Shown: in pieces, positions 34,044-42,925 of the stretch | How positions within the stretch are numbered: position 1 is the first letter of the stretch | Layout: each line of letters opens with the position of its first letter | Source of the DNA: Acetobacteraceae bacterium | GTDB taxonomy: Bacteria > Pseudomonadota > Alphaproteobacteria > Acetobacterales > Acetobacteraceae | NCBI GenBank assembly: GCA_947455205.1 | Contig: CANGNF010000029.1 | Span: 1 to 62,329 of the forward strand | Length of the DNA stretch: 62,329 nucleotides | Direction of reading: 5' to 3' | Translations under genes and position numbers: made by a program | The notes under the pieces: model-generated | What the model was told of the DNA's origin: nothing | What the model saw: only the letters and a program-made list of their open reading frames with translations | Databases searched by the model: none

Positions 34044-35759
34044 ATGCATGACATCGTCATCCGCGGCGGCACCATCATCGATGGCACCGGCCAGCCGGGC
34101 TTCATCGGCGACCTGGCGGTGGACGGCGACCGCATCACCCAGGTGGGCGGCAAGGCCGGGCCGGGCAAGCGGGAGTTCAACGCCGAGGGTCGCATCGTCA
34201 CCCCGGGCTGGGTGGACGCGCACACCCACTACGACGGCCAGGCCACCTGGGACCCCATCCTCGCCCCTTCCTCCTGGCATGGCGTCACCACCATCCTGTT
34301 CGGCAATTGCGGCGTCGGCTTCGCGCCCGTGCGCAAGGCGGACCACACCCAGCTGATCGGGCTGATGGAGGCGGTGGAGGAGATCCCCGGCATCGCCCTG
34401 GCCGAAGGGCTGAAGTGGAACTGGGAGAGCTTCCCGCAATTCCTCGACGCGCTCGAAGGAATGGAGCGCACGATCGATATCGCGGCGCAGATTCCGCACC
34501 ACCCGCTGCGCGTCTACGTGATGGGCGAGCGCGCGATCAACCTGGAGGCAGCGACCGCGGACGACATCGCGGAGATGCGCCGGCTGACGCTGGAGGGCAT
34601 GCAGGCCGGCGCCTTCGGCTTCACCACCTCCCGCACCAACAGCCACAAGACGCTGACCGGCGGCATGGTGCCGTCGCGGTTCTCCCATGTGGATGAGCTG
34701 ATGGGCATCGGCAGCGCACTCGGGGAAGTGGGCTACGGCGCCTTCGGCATGAACAGCGACTTCGACATCGAGACCGAGGAACTCGGCTGGATGACCAAGC
34801 TGGGGCAGGATACCGGCCGCCCCGTCTGGTTCCTGCTGACCGACCGGCCGACCGATGCGGCGCGCTGGAAGCGGCTGATGGAGGGTGTGCACAAGGCGCG
34901 CGCCGCCGGCGCCAAGGTGACGGCGCAGGTGGCGGGCCGCCCCGTGGGCGTGCTGCTGGGCGCCGATACCGCGCTGAACCCGTTCAGCATCCGCCCCAGC
35001 TACCAGGCACTGCTGAAGCTGCCGGTGGATGAGCGCATGATCCGCATGCGCGACCCCGCGATGCGCGCGCAGATCCTGTCCGAGGCACCGGCCGAGGAAT
35101 ACCTGAAGAAGCTGAGCCAGTTCCGCCAGCACATCGTCCGTCGCTGGAACCGCATGTTCAAGCTGGGCGACCCGCCGGACTACGAGCCGCCGGCGAGCGA
35201 GAGCATCGCGGCGATCGCCGAACGGGAAGGCCGCACGCCGGACGAGGTGGCCTACGACTACCTGGCCGAGGACCCCGCGCATTTCCTGTTCTTCCCGGTC
35301 ACCGGCTACAACGTGGACAACCACGACATCATCCACACCATGCTGACGGATGAAGCCACCGTGCTGGGCCTGGGCGATGGCGGGGCACACTGTTCCTCGA
35401 TCATCGACGCCGGCATTCCCAGCTACATGCTGACCCACTGGGCGCGGGACCGGCACCGTGGCCCCAAGCTGCCGCTGGAGTTCATGGTCAAGCGCCAGAC
35501 CAGCGAAACCGCGAAGTTCTTCGGCTTCAACGACCGCGGCGTGCTGGAAGTGGGCAAGAAGGCCGACATCAACATCATCAACTACGACGCCATGCGGCTG
35601 CACCTGCCGGAGGTGCGCTACGACCTGCCGGCCGGCGGCCGCCGCCTGGTGCAGCGGGTGGATGGTTACGACGCCACCATCGTGTCAGGCGTGCCGGTGT
35701 TCGAGAACGGCGTCCACACCGGCGCGCTGCCGGGCAAGCTGGTGCGCGCCGGGCGGTAA
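34044..35759 (+). CDS. N-acyl-D-amino-acid deacylase (D-aminoacylase family amidohydrolase)
   Basis: This 571-aa amidohydrolase-superfamily enzyme starts MHDIVIRGGTIIDGTGQPG. It has the zinc motif VDAHTHYDGQATW near residue 62, NCGVGFAP near residue 90, and a C-terminal GVLEVGKKADINIINYDA typical of urease-like composite domains. It would hydrolyse N-acyl-D-amino acids, or a related ring amide, in the cytoplasm. The length fits the longer D-aminoacylase group. It has its own candidate promoter and is followed by three hairpins. Confidence 0.87.
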   Translation: MHDIVIRGGTIIDGTGQPGFIGDLAVDGDRITQVGGKAGPGKREFNAEGRIVTPGWVDAHTHYDGQATWDPILAPSSWHGVTTILFGNCGVGFAPVRKADHTQLIGLMEAVEEIPGIALAEGLKWNWESFPQFLDALEGMERTIDIAAQIPHHPLRVYVMGERAINLEAATADDIAEMRRLTLEGMQAGAFGFTTSRTNSHKTLTGGMVPSRFSHVDELMGIGSALGEVGYGAFGMNSDFDIETEELGWMTKLGQDTGRPVWFLLTDRPTDAARWKRLMEGVHKARAAGAKVTAQVAGRPVGVLLGADTALNPFSIRPSYQALLKLPVDERMIRMRDPAMRAQILSEAPAEEYLKKLSQFRQHIVRRWNRMFKLGDPPDYEPPASESIAAIAEREGRTPDEVAYDYLAEDPAHFLFFPVTGYNVDNHDIIHTMLTDEATVLGLGDGGAHCSSIIDAGIPSYMLTHWARDRHRGPKLPLEFMVKRQTSETAKFFGFNDRGVLEVGKKADINIINYDAMRLHLPEVRYDLPAGGRRLVQRVDGYDATIVSGVPVFENGVHTGALPGKLVRAGR

Positions 35760-35761
35760 GG

Positions 35762-35785
35762 CCGGGGAGAAGGTATTCTCCCCGG
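35762..35785. terminator. perfect 10-bp hairpin after D-aminoacylase gene
   Basis: A perfect 10-bp stem (35762-35771 with 35776-35785) with loop GGTA begins 2 bases after the stop codon. It is the first of three hairpins in this convergent gap. Confidence 0.65.
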
Positions 35786-35803
35786 ACCCCTCATCTATTT
35801 CTA

Positions 35804-35820
35804 TGCGTTCAAAAAACGCA
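35804..35820. terminator. short hairpin with A-run
   Basis: A 6-bp stem TGCGTT/AACGCA (35804-35809 with 35815-35820) contains an A6 tract. It lies mid-way between the two larger hairpins of the convergent gap. Confidence 0.35.
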
Positions 35821-35827
35821 CTGGGGT

Positions 35828-35855
35828 TTGGGGAGGAATGCCTTTTCCTCCCCAA
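35828..35855. terminator. 11-bp hairpin before lactonase gene end
   Basis: An 11-bp stem (35828-35838 with 35845-35855) with a 6-base loop sits 11 bases beyond the stop of the minus-strand SMP-30 gene. It probably terminates that gene. Confidence 0.6.
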
Positions 35856-35866
35856 CCTTGCCGGCT

Positions 35867-36820
35867 TCAGCCCCCCGGTACGCCCTGCGCTTCCACGTAC
35901 AGCGCATAGACCGACTGGCTCGCGGTCATGAACAGCCGGTTCCGCTTGCGGCCGCCGAAGGCCAGGTTGGCGCAGCGTTCCGGCAGCAGGATCCGGCCGA
36001 TCAGCGTGCCATCCGGCGCGATGATCGCCACGCCGTCATGCCCCGGCCCGCCGGTGATGGCGGCCCAGACATTGCCTTCCATGTCGCAGCGGATGCCGTC
36101 CGCCCAGCCGGGGAGAATGTCGAAGAACAGCCGGCCATTCGTGGGCATGCCATCCACCATGTCGTAGACGCGGGTGATCTTCGGCTCGGCCGGTGTGTCC
36201 ACCACATACAGCCGCTTTTCATCCGGCGAGAAGCAGAGCCCGTTCGGCCTGATCATGTCGTCCACCGCGATGGTCAGCTCGCGCGTCGCCGGGTCCAGCT
36301 TGTAGACGCGGTAGGGCAGGCCCGGCTCCGCCTTGTCGCCCAGGTAGTTGCCGCGGATGCCCGCGCCGTTGTCGCTGAACCAGATGGTGCCGTCGCGGCT
36401 CACCACCACGTCGTTCGGCCCGGTCAGCTGCACGCCCTGGAAGTGGCTGGCCAACACGGTGATGGTGCCGTCGTGTTCGGTGCGGGTCAGCGTGCGGCTG
36501 CCCAGTTCGCAGCTGATCAGCCGGCCCTCGCGGTCGCGCGTATTGCCGTCGATGTTGCCGCAGGGCTGGCGCAACGTGGTGGTCTGGCCGGTGATCTCGT
36601 CCCAGCGCAGCAGCGCGTCGTTCGGGATGTCCGCGAACAGCAGCTGGCGCGTGTCGCCGAAGTAGCTCGGCCCTTCGGTGAAGCGGAAGCCGGTGGCGAC
36701 ACGCTCGATGGCGGCGTGGCCCAGCACGATGTGCCGGAAGCGTTCATCCAGCACCAGGATGTCGGGGTCGGGGTAGCGGATCGGGCCGCTGCGGTCCCAG
36801 CGGCTGGTGTCGTGGCTCAT
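35867..36820 (-). CDS. SMP-30/gluconolactonase-family protein
   Basis: This 317-aa six-bladed beta-propeller lactonase has a metal-binding Glu in FTEGPSYF, the Asn of GPNDVVVSRDGTIWFSDNG, the Asn of MIRPNGLCFSPDEKRLYVVDT and the Asp of PGWADGIRCDMEGNVWAA, matching the four ligands of the family. There is no signal peptide. It would open sugar-acid lactones, with the specific sugar unknown. An AGGAGA site precedes the ATG at 36820. It is divergent from the small membrane-protein gene across 124 bases with nothing else evident. Confidence 0.88.
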   Translation of the reverse strand: MSHDTSRWDRSGPIRYPDPDILVLDERFRHIVLGHAAIERVATGFRFTEGPSYFGDTRQLLFADIPNDALLRWDEITGQTTTLRQPCGNIDGNTRDREGRLISCELGSRTLTRTEHDGTITVLASHFQGVQLTGPNDVVVSRDGTIWFSDNGAGIRGNYLGDKAEPGLPYRVYKLDPATRELTIAVDDMIRPNGLCFSPDEKRLYVVDTPAEPKITRVYDMVDGMPTNGRLFFDILPGWADGIRCDMEGNVWAAITGGPGHDGVAIIAPDGTLIGRILLPERCANLAFGGRKRNRLFMTASQSVYALYVEAQGVPGG

Positions 36821-36944
36821 CGATGTCTCCTGCCCATGCCGCGGCGCTTGCTCTCGCGCGGCTGCGGCGGAGTGGACACCGGGACGCCGCGCGCCGCAAT
36901 CGCCGCGCTTGCGGCCGGGGCGCGCCGGCTGCCACAACGCCCCG

Positions 36945-37550
36945 ATGACGCCCCCCGCCCAACGGCCCTGGCCGCGCCACCTGCTGACGCCGCTGCTGTT
37001 CCTGCTGGCCGCGGTGCTGCTGCTGCTGGAGGCCACGGTCTGGCGCTGGCTGAACGCGCTGGGTGGGCTGCTGGCGCGGCTGCCGGTCTTCGCCGCGCTG
37101 GAACGCCTGGTGCAGCGGCTGAGCCCCGGCGCAGTGGTGGCGGTCTTCGTGCTGCCCTTCGTGCCGATCATCCCGCTGCTGAAGCTGGGCGAGCTGTGGC
37201 TGATCCAGCAGCATCACTACATCGCGGCGGCCTTCGTCATCATCGGCGCCAAGGTGCTGGGCGCGGCCTTCTCCACCCGGGTCTTCGCCATTGCCAAGCC
37301 CAAGCTGCTGCAGGTGCGCTGGTTCGCCTGGCTCTACGGCAAGGTCACCGCCCTGCTGGAAGCGGCGCATCGCGCGCTGGACGCGATTCCCGCCTGGGTC
37401 GCGCTGCGCGCCGCGCTGGGCCGGCTGAAGCTGCGGCTGCGCGAGGCCTGGCAGCGGCTGCGCCAGCCCGGGCGCTTCGGCCGGCAGCTGCGGGCCATGC
37501 AGCGCTGGCTCACGCGTCCCAAGGGACCGACTGGCGGACCTACGGCGTGA
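36945..37550 (+). CDS. unknown 201-aa membrane protein
   Basis: There are three hydrophobic segments, at about residues 14-33 (LLTPLLFLLAAVLLLLEATVW), 64-84 (VVAVFVLPFVPIIPLL) and 94-112 (YIAAAFVIIGAKVLGAAF). A strongly basic amphipathic C-terminus follows (LKLRLREAWQRLRQPGRFGRQLRAMQRWL). It resembles uncharacterised alphaproteobacterial integral-membrane proteins but I cannot assign a role. The ATG at 36945 is the first start close to the hydrophobic N-terminus. Its 3' end overlaps the convergent epimerase gene by 11 bases. Confidence 0.7.
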   Translation: MTPPAQRPWPRHLLTPLLFLLAAVLLLLEATVWRWLNALGGLLARLPVFAALERLVQRLSPGAVVAVFVLPFVPIIPLLKLGELWLIQQHHYIAAAFVIIGAKVLGAAFSTRVFAIAKPKLLQVRWFAWLYGKVTALLEAAHRALDAIPAWVALRAALGRLKLRLREAWQRLRQPGRFGRQLRAMQRWLTRPKGPTGGPTA

Positions 37551-38583
37551 ACAGGGTCAGCGTTGCGTCGTAGCTGGCGGCGCCGCCGGGCGGCAGCAGC
37601 ACCATGCCGGTCTCCCGCCCGCCCCATTCGGCGCCATAGGGGTTGGCCAGGTTGAACTGCGGCTCCACCACCACGAAGGCCCGGCCCGGCGCGGTGAAGG
37701 TCTGGATCGCCTGGATGTGCGGCGAGGCGCTGGTGATCCGCAGGCCGTAGCTGGCGGCGGGGTCGGTCACCTCGCAGACCACCTGGCCGGCGGCGTCGCG
37801 CGCCAACTCCGTGAAGCAGTCATCCAGGTAGCGGTCGCCCAGCGCCACGCCGGCGCGGAAGTCGAAGTCGGTGCCGGCCACCGGCAGCACCTGGCCGGTC
37901 GGCAGCACCTCGTCGTAGTCGTTCACCGGCAGCCGGGCGCCGGCCGGCAGGCGCAGCCTGGCCTGGTCGCGCAGGCCGCTCGGCAGCGCGAAGTAAGGGT
38001 GCCAGCCCAGGCCGATCGGCGTCGGCTGCGTGCCGACGTTCCGGGCCTCGACCCGCAGGCCCAGCGCGGCGGTGGACAGCGTCCAGACGATGGTCAGGCG
38101 CGTGCTGGACGGCCAGCCGACGCCGAAATCGCCGGCCTCGATGACACCGCTGGCGCTGGCCGGCTGCACCTGCATCGCGGAGACCGGCGTGGCCAGGATG
38201 CGGCCATGGATGGCGTATTGCTCCGCCCCCGGCGCCTTGCCGCCGCCATTCGCCGGCAGCCGCAGGGCGCGCCCCGCCACCATGGCCTCGATGCTGCGCG
38301 TCGCGGGGTCGAAGCGCCCGCGGATGCGGTTGGCGAATGGCGCCAGCACCGCGCCGCCGAAGCTGAAGCTGGCATTGCCCTGGAAATCCGCCGCGCCGCC
38401 GTCCAGCAGGCCGGGCAAGGCGCTGCGCGCCGGCGCGTGGATCACCGCCACCTCCCGCCCATCGGCCAGGCGGGCGCGGGCCTGCAGCAGCATCAACCCG
38501 CGCGCGGGGATCAGGCTGGCGCCGAGGAAGCCGGCACCGGGGCCGGGGGGCGCCGTCAGGTCGATGATGTCTGGGCCGGTCAT
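37540..38583 (-). CDS. aldose 1-epimerase family protein (galactose mutarotase-like)
   Basis: This 347-aa beta-sandwich epimerase has AVLAPFANRIRGRFD, a first candidate catalytic His in YAIHGRIL, a second in LGWHPYFALP and a late acidic residue in FVVVEPQFNLANP. It interconverts sugar anomers. The sequence around the active site is typical of the loosely related bacterial branch, so the sugar is not predictable. It overlaps the membrane-protein gene tail to tail, and its start is 31 bases after the ABC transporter stop, so it is probably the last gene of that transcript. Confidence 0.85.
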   Translation of the reverse strand: MTGPDIIDLTAPPGPGAGFLGASLIPARGLMLLQARARLADGREVAVIHAPARSALPGLLDGGAADFQGNASFSFGGAVLAPFANRIRGRFDPATRSIEAMVAGRALRLPANGGGKAPGAEQYAIHGRILATPVSAMQVQPASASGVIEAGDFGVGWPSSTRLTIVWTLSTAALGLRVEARNVGTQPTPIGLGWHPYFALPSGLRDQARLRLPAGARLPVNDYDEVLPTGQVLPVAGTDFDFRAGVALGDRYLDDCFTELARDAAGQVVCEVTDPAASYGLRITSASPHIQAIQTFTAPGRAFVVVEPQFNLANPYGAEWGGRETGMVLLPPGGAASYDATLTLFTP

Positions 38584-38613
38584 GCCACCCCAACGGCAGC
38601 CGGCACCGCCGGT

Positions 38614-40443
38614 TCAGGCCGCCGGCTGGACCACCGGCAGCACCGGACGTTCGGCGCGCGCCAGCAGGCGCGGCTCCGGCACCGCATGGGCGTGCGCCAC
38701 CCGCTGGCGACCAAGCGCCGGCAGCGGCGGCACTTCCTCGCGCAGACGGCCGGCCTCCAGCCGCAGCACGCGGTGGTGCCAGCGCGCCAGGCCCGGCCGA
38801 TGGCCGATGGAGAGCAGCGCGGCGCCGGCCAGCTCCACCTCGAAGATCCGCATCAGGTTGGCCTCGGCGGCCTCGTCCAGCGCCGAGGTCGCTTCATCCA
38901 GCAACACCCAGCGCGGCCGGTGCAGCAGCAGCCGGGCAAAGCCGAGCCGCTGCTGCTCGCCCAGGGAAAGGCTGCGGTCCCAGCGCCGCGCCTCATCCAG
39001 GCAAGGGCCCAGGCCGGCCAGGCCGCTGCGCGCCAGGGCGGCCAGCAGTTCGGCATCGGGGAAGGCGCCTGGCCCCGCCGGGTAGCACAGCGCCGCGCGC
39101 AGCGGGCCCAGCGGCAGGTAGGGCCGCTGCGGCAGCAGCAGCGTGGCGGCGGCCGGCGGCATGGCGATGCTGCCCTCCCCCCAGGGCCACAGCCCCGCGG
39201 CGGCCCGGAACAGCGTCGATTTGCCGCAGCCGCTGGCGCCCTGCAGCAGCACGCGCTCGCCGGGGCCGATCCGCGCTTCCGCCTGGTCCAGCAGCACCCG
39301 GCCTTCCGGCGTCCGCAGGGTCAGCCCGGCCAACACCAGCGCCGGGCCGCCGGCCTGCACCGCGATGCCCCCGGCGGCGCCCAACGCCGCGGCTTCCTCC
39401 AGGCTGTCCTCCAGCGCCACCACGCGCTCCACATGGCTGCGCCAATCCGCCAGGCGCGGCCAGTTGTGTTGGAACCAGGACAGCGCGGTGGTCACCTCGG
39501 TGAAGGCCTGCGCCAGCTGCACCAGCGCGCCCAGCGTCAGCGCGCCGGCGAAGTAGCGCGGGCTGGCCAGCAGCAGCGGCAGCACCGCCGCCACCATGCC
39601 GTAGCCGGAGCCGAGCCACATCAACTGCCGCTCCCGCTTCAGCAGGCCGTGCATCACCGTGACCACCGGGCCGAAGCTGGCGCGCAGGCCGCGCGCCTCG
39701 TCGGCGCCGCCGGCGCCCAGCGCCACCGCCTCGGCATTCTCCCGCAGGCGCAGCAGGGCGAAGCGGTGGTCGGCCTCCACCTGGTTGCGGGCGATGTTGA
39801 GGCCAACCAGGTGCCGCCCGATGAACCAGGTCAGCCCGCCGCCGGCCAGGGCATACAGCACGGCCAGCCCGACCATGCTGCCCGGCAGCGCCAGCCCGGC
39901 CACCGCGACGGTGCCGGAGAGGCTCCACAGCAGCCCGGTGAAGCAGAACAGCGTCAGCACCGCGTGCAGCAACCCCGTCACCAGGTCCACCGCGATGACG
40001 GTGGCCCAGCGGGTATTCTCGCTGATCCGCTGGTCCGGGTTGTCGGCGCCATCCGGCAGCAGGCCCAGGTGCCAGGCGCGGGCGCCCTGCAGCCAGGCAT
40101 CCTGCAGGTGGTGCACCAGCCAGCGCCGCCAAGACAGGGAGAGCATCTGCCGCGCCCAGAGCTGCGCCACCGCCAGCGCCACGGTCAGCCCGGCCAGCAC
40201 CGGGAACAGCCAGGCCAGGCTGGCCATGGCGGCGCTGTCGTGCCGGTCCAGCGCGTCGAAGAAGCCGCGATGCCAGCCATTCACCTGCAGGGCGGTGCCG
40301 ATCTGCGCCAGGGTCAGCAGCACGGTCGCCGCCGTCAGCCCCCAGGCCAGGGCCCGCTCCTCGGACCGGAACCAGCCACGGGCCAGGCGCAGGCTGCGGC
40401 GAAAGGCGCCATGGCGGGCAGGTTCGGCCGGGTACGAGGGCAA
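38614..40443 (-). CDS. SbmA/YddA-like ABC transporter, fused permease and ATPase
   Basis: This protein is 609 aa from a TTG at 40443. Six membrane segments cover about residues 30-320, with EADHRFALLRLRENAEAVALGAG as the conserved loop of the SbmA/ABCD family. The ATPase follows with Walker A GASGCGKST, signature LSLGEQQRLGFARLL and Walker B WVLLDEATSAL. Relatives move peptides, cobalamin or fatty-acyl groups. An ATG at 40551 is in frame, but the intervening stretch is AT-richer, contains a hairpin and reads like a promoter region; GGAG sits 9 bases before the TTG. The ABC family is certain; the start is not. Confidence 0.82.
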   Translation of the reverse strand: MPSYPAEPARHGAFRRSLRLARGWFRSEERALAWGLTAATVLLTLAQIGTALQVNGWHRGFFDALDRHDSAAMASLAWLFPVLAGLTVALAVAQLWARQMLSLSWRRWLVHHLQDAWLQGARAWHLGLLPDGADNPDQRISENTRWATVIAVDLVTGLLHAVLTLFCFTGLLWSLSGTVAVAGLALPGSMVGLAVLYALAGGGLTWFIGRHLVGLNIARNQVEADHRFALLRLRENAEAVALGAGGADEARGLRASFGPVVTVMHGLLKRERQLMWLGSGYGMVAAVLPLLLASPRYFAGALTLGALVQLAQAFTEVTTALSWFQHNWPRLADWRSHVERVVALEDSLEEAAALGAAGGIAVQAGGPALVLAGLTLRTPEGRVLLDQAEARIGPGERVLLQGASGCGKSTLFRAAAGLWPWGEGSIAMPPAAATLLLPQRPYLPLGPLRAALCYPAGPGAFPDAELLAALARSGLAGLGPCLDEARRWDRSLSLGEQQRLGFARLLLHRPRWVLLDEATSALDEAAEANLMRIFEVELAGAALLSIGHRPGLARWHHRVLRLEAGRLREEVPPLPALGRQRVAHAHAVPEPRLLARAERPVLPVVQPAA

Positions 40444-40500
40444 GGGCGACGACTCCGCTGGACGGGCTGGTCGCTTGATCGTATGCAAAATGCTGTGAGC

Positions 40501-40519
40501 GCCGCAAATCAATTGCGGC
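40501..40519. promoter_or_regulatory. small palindrome upstream of ABC transporter gene
   Basis: GCCGCAA/TTGCGGC arms (40501-40507 with 40513-40519) with a 5-base loop lie in the AT-richer stretch between the HD gene and the preferred transporter start. It could be an operator or weak terminator. Confidence 0.35.
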
Positions 40520-40603
40520 TGAAATGTGGCGCGCCGCTGCCGCTGTGGCATTTCGGCCGAAGCCCTGGCGCCGGCGAAGGGAAGGCGGCGCCCGGGCAAC
40601 GCG

Positions 40604-41179
40604 TCAGGGGGCGCCTGGCAGACCCTGGGCCGGGCGGATGCGCCGCGCGACATACGCCATGAAGTGGGCCACATCCGGCGTCGCCAGGCCCTTTACCTTC
40701 GCCTGTTCATCGAAGCGGCGCAGCCGCACCGCGGCGGCATGTTCCGGCAGCGCCTCGAAGGCGGCGACCTCGGCGGCCGACATCGGCCCGCCCTGGAGCG
40801 ACAGGCTCAGCACCGAATCCTTGGACAACCGGCCGAAGTAGTCGGCCTCCGTGGCGCAGAGGTAGCGCTTGGCCGCCACGTGCAGCCGTACCGGCTCGGT
40901 CACCTCGGGGCCGAACATCGTCATCAGGAATTCATGGCCGAGCCGCTCATGCTCGTCATCCACGCCGGCTTCGGCGGGATTTTCGCCCAGGTTGTGCACC
41001 ATGTGGCCGATATCGTGCAGCAGGCAGGCGACGATCAGCGCCTCCGGGCAGCCCTGCTGCTCGGCCAGCAAGGCCGCCTGCAGGGCGTGCTGGCGCTGGT
41101 TGATGGCGGAAAGCCCGTAGTTTCCCTCGGCCTTCAGCGTCAGCAGGTCGGCGATATGGCTCAAGCGCGGGTCGGTCAT
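40604..41179 (-). CDS. HD-domain protein of the PhnZ-like phosphonate oxygenase family
   Basis: This 191-aa protein has a His/Asp metal site. [17 protein letters not shown] supplies the first His, [11 protein letters not shown] the HD pair, then [25 protein letters not shown] and a late Asp in LRRFDEQAK. The signature [17 protein letters not shown] plus [10 protein letters not shown] matches the phosphonate-degradation HD oxygenases (PhnZ type) better than ordinary phosphohydrolases. Such di-iron enzymes cleave C-P bonds after hydroxylation by PhnY. No PhnY or phosphonate transporter is nearby, so the substrate may be another one. The ATG at 41179 was chosen over one further upstream. Confidence 0.75.
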   Translation of the reverse strand: MTDPRLSHIADLLTLKAEGNYGLSAINQRQHALQAALLAEQQGCPEALIVACLLHDIGHMVHNLGENPAEAGVDDEHERLGHEFLMTMFGPEVTEPVRLHVAAKRYLCATEADYFGRLSKDSVLSLSLQGGPMSAAEVAAFEALPEHAAAVRLRRFDEQAKVKGLATPDVAHFMAYVARRIRPAQGLPGAP

Positions 41180-41204
41180 GGCGGGGGCCTCGATGCTGTG
41201 CCGA

Positions 41205-41210
41205 AGCCTA
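41205..41210 (-). promoter_or_regulatory. candidate -10 box of HD gene
   Basis: TAGGCT within GCTAGGCTTCGGC lies 25 bases upstream of the ATG. It is the same 13-base string seen before the molybdenum-hydroxylase small-subunit gene. The leader would be about 19 bases. Confidence 0.35.
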
Positions 41211-41269
41211 GCCGCGCCGTCGATGAGGCAGAAGCTAGGCAAGTCGGCCGCTTGTCTGCCCCCCTGCCG

Positions 41270-42871
41270 TCAGGCCGCCGCGCGCAGCACCATGTCGGCG
41301 GCCTTTTCCCCGATCATGATCGACGGCGCATTGGTGTTGCCGCTGGTCAGCGTCGGCATGATGGAGGCATCCGCGACGCGCAGCCCCTGGATGCCATGCA
41401 CCCGCAGCTCGTGGTCCACCACCGCCAGGGAATCCTGCCCCATGCGGCAGGTGCCGACGGGGTGGTAGGTGGTCTCGGCGGCGCGCTTGACCCAGTCGAT
41501 GATCTCGTCGTCGCGCTGCAACGGCTCGCCAGGCGCGGTCTCCTTCACCCCCAGCGCCGCCAGCGCCGGCGCGGTCATCACGGCGCGGGCGATGCGGATG
41601 GCCTTCACCGTCAGTTCCGCATCCACCGGGGAGGACAGGAAGTTGAACTGGATCGCCGGCGCCTGGCGCGCATCGGCCGAGGTGATGTGGATGTGGCCGC
41701 GGCTTTCCGGCCGCATCGGGTGGGCGTAGCAGGTCATGCCGGACGTGGCGGCGATGCGCGGGCCGCGCGGTCCCGGCTCGGTCAGCATCGGCACCCAGCC
41801 CAGCAGCAGGTCCGGCGCCTCCAGCCCCTCGCGGGAGCGCACGAAGGCGCGCAGCGGTGCCGCCACCGCGGCCAGCATGCCGGACCCCAGGAAGGCGTAG
41901 CGCATGGCCTGCATCACCAGGCCGAGGCCGCGCCCGCGGTCGTTCAGCGTGTAGCCGCGCGCCGCCACGGTCCAGCGGGTGCGGGGCGCGTAGTGGTCGC
42001 GCAGGTTCTCGCCCACGCCGGCCAGCGCCTGGCGCACCGGGATGCCCAGCGCCGAGAGCCGCTCCGGCTGGCCGATGCCCGACAGCTCCAGCAGCTGCGG
42101 CGAGTTGATGCTGCCGCCAGAGACCACCACCTCGCGCCCGGCCCGCGCTTCCCGCACCTCATCGCCCACGCGGTAGCGCACGCCCGTGCAGCGGGTGCCG
42201 TCCAGCAGCAATTGCTCGGCCAGGGCGCCGGTCTCGATATGCAGGTTCGGCCGGCGGCGGACCGGGTCCAGGTAGCAATGCGCCGTGCTCATGCGCCGCC
42301 GGTTGGCGATGGTCGCCTGGCTCATGGCGATGCCTTCCTGGCTGGCACCGTTGTAGTCCGGGTTGTGCGGAATGCCCGCCTGCCCGGCGGCCTGGATGAT
42401 GGCGGCCAGCAGCGGGTCAGTGGCCGGCGGGTTGGTCACCCGCAGCGGGCCTTCCCGGCCGCGGTATTTGTCGTCGCCTTCGCCCTGGTAGCTTTCCATC
42501 CGGCGGAAGAAGGGCAGCACGTCCTCGTGGCTCCAGCCGCGATTGCCCATCTGCGCCCAGCTATCAAAGTCCTGGGCCTGGCCGCGGACGAAGGCCAGGC
42601 CGTTGATGGCGCTGGAACCGCCGAGGATGCGCCCGCGCGGCACCGGGATGCGGCGGCCATTGGTCGCGGCCTCGGGCTCGGAGGAATACAGCCAGTTCGC
42701 CGCCGGGTTGGTCAGCAGCTTGGCGTAGCCGATGGGGATATGCGCCCAGGGGTGGCTGGGCGGCCCGGCTTCCAGCAGCAGCACCTGGTTGCGCGCGTCG
42801 GCCGAGAGCCGGTTGGCGACGACGGCACCGGCCGAACCGGCGCCGACAACGATGTAGTCATAGGTCTGCAT
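41270..42871 (-). CDS. GMC-family FAD oxidoreductase (choline-dehydrogenase-like)
   Basis: This 533-aa flavoprotein has an N-terminal dinucleotide motif, [18 protein letters not shown]. The GMC signature [19 protein letters not shown] is near residue 80 and the second signature is [15 protein letters not shown]. The C-terminal active-site segment is [11 protein letters not shown]. It oxidises an alcohol, but choline is only one possibility and no betaine genes are adjacent. The ATG at 42871 follows GGGGGAAA. It lies 54 bases from the Bug-type binding-protein gene upstream, so the two may share a transcript. Confidence 0.9.
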   Translation of the reverse strand: MQTYDYIVVGAGSAGAVVANRLSADARNQVLLLEAGPPSHPWAHIPIGYAKLLTNPAANWLYSSEPEAATNGRRIPVPRGRILGGSSAINGLAFVRGQAQDFDSWAQMGNRGWSHEDVLPFFRRMESYQGEGDDKYRGREGPLRVTNPPATDPLLAAIIQAAGQAGIPHNPDYNGASQEGIAMSQATIANRRRMSTAHCYLDPVRRRPNLHIETGALAEQLLLDGTRCTGVRYRVGDEVREARAGREVVVSGGSINSPQLLELSGIGQPERLSALGIPVRQALAGVGENLRDHYAPRTRWTVAARGYTLNDRGRGLGLVMQAMRYAFLGSGMLAAVAAPLRAFVRSREGLEAPDLLLGWVPMLTEPGPRGPRIAATSGMTCYAHPMRPESRGHIHITSADARQAPAIQFNFLSSPVDAELTVKAIRIARAVMTAPALAALGVKETAPGEPLQRDDEIIDWVKRAAETTYHPVGTCRMGQDSLAVVDHELRVHGIQGLRVADASIMPTLTSGNTNAPSIMIGEKAADMVLRAAA

Positions 42872-42925
42872 CTGGTTTCCCCCGCGCCGATTGACCCATG
42901 GCACGGGTGGAAGCGCAAGCGGGGT

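Noticed and set aside
40444..40551. N-terminal extension of the ABC transporter from an ATG at 40551
   Set aside because: The segment is AT-richer than real coding DNA here, contains a palindrome, has no ribosome site before the ATG and does not resemble the family N-terminus.
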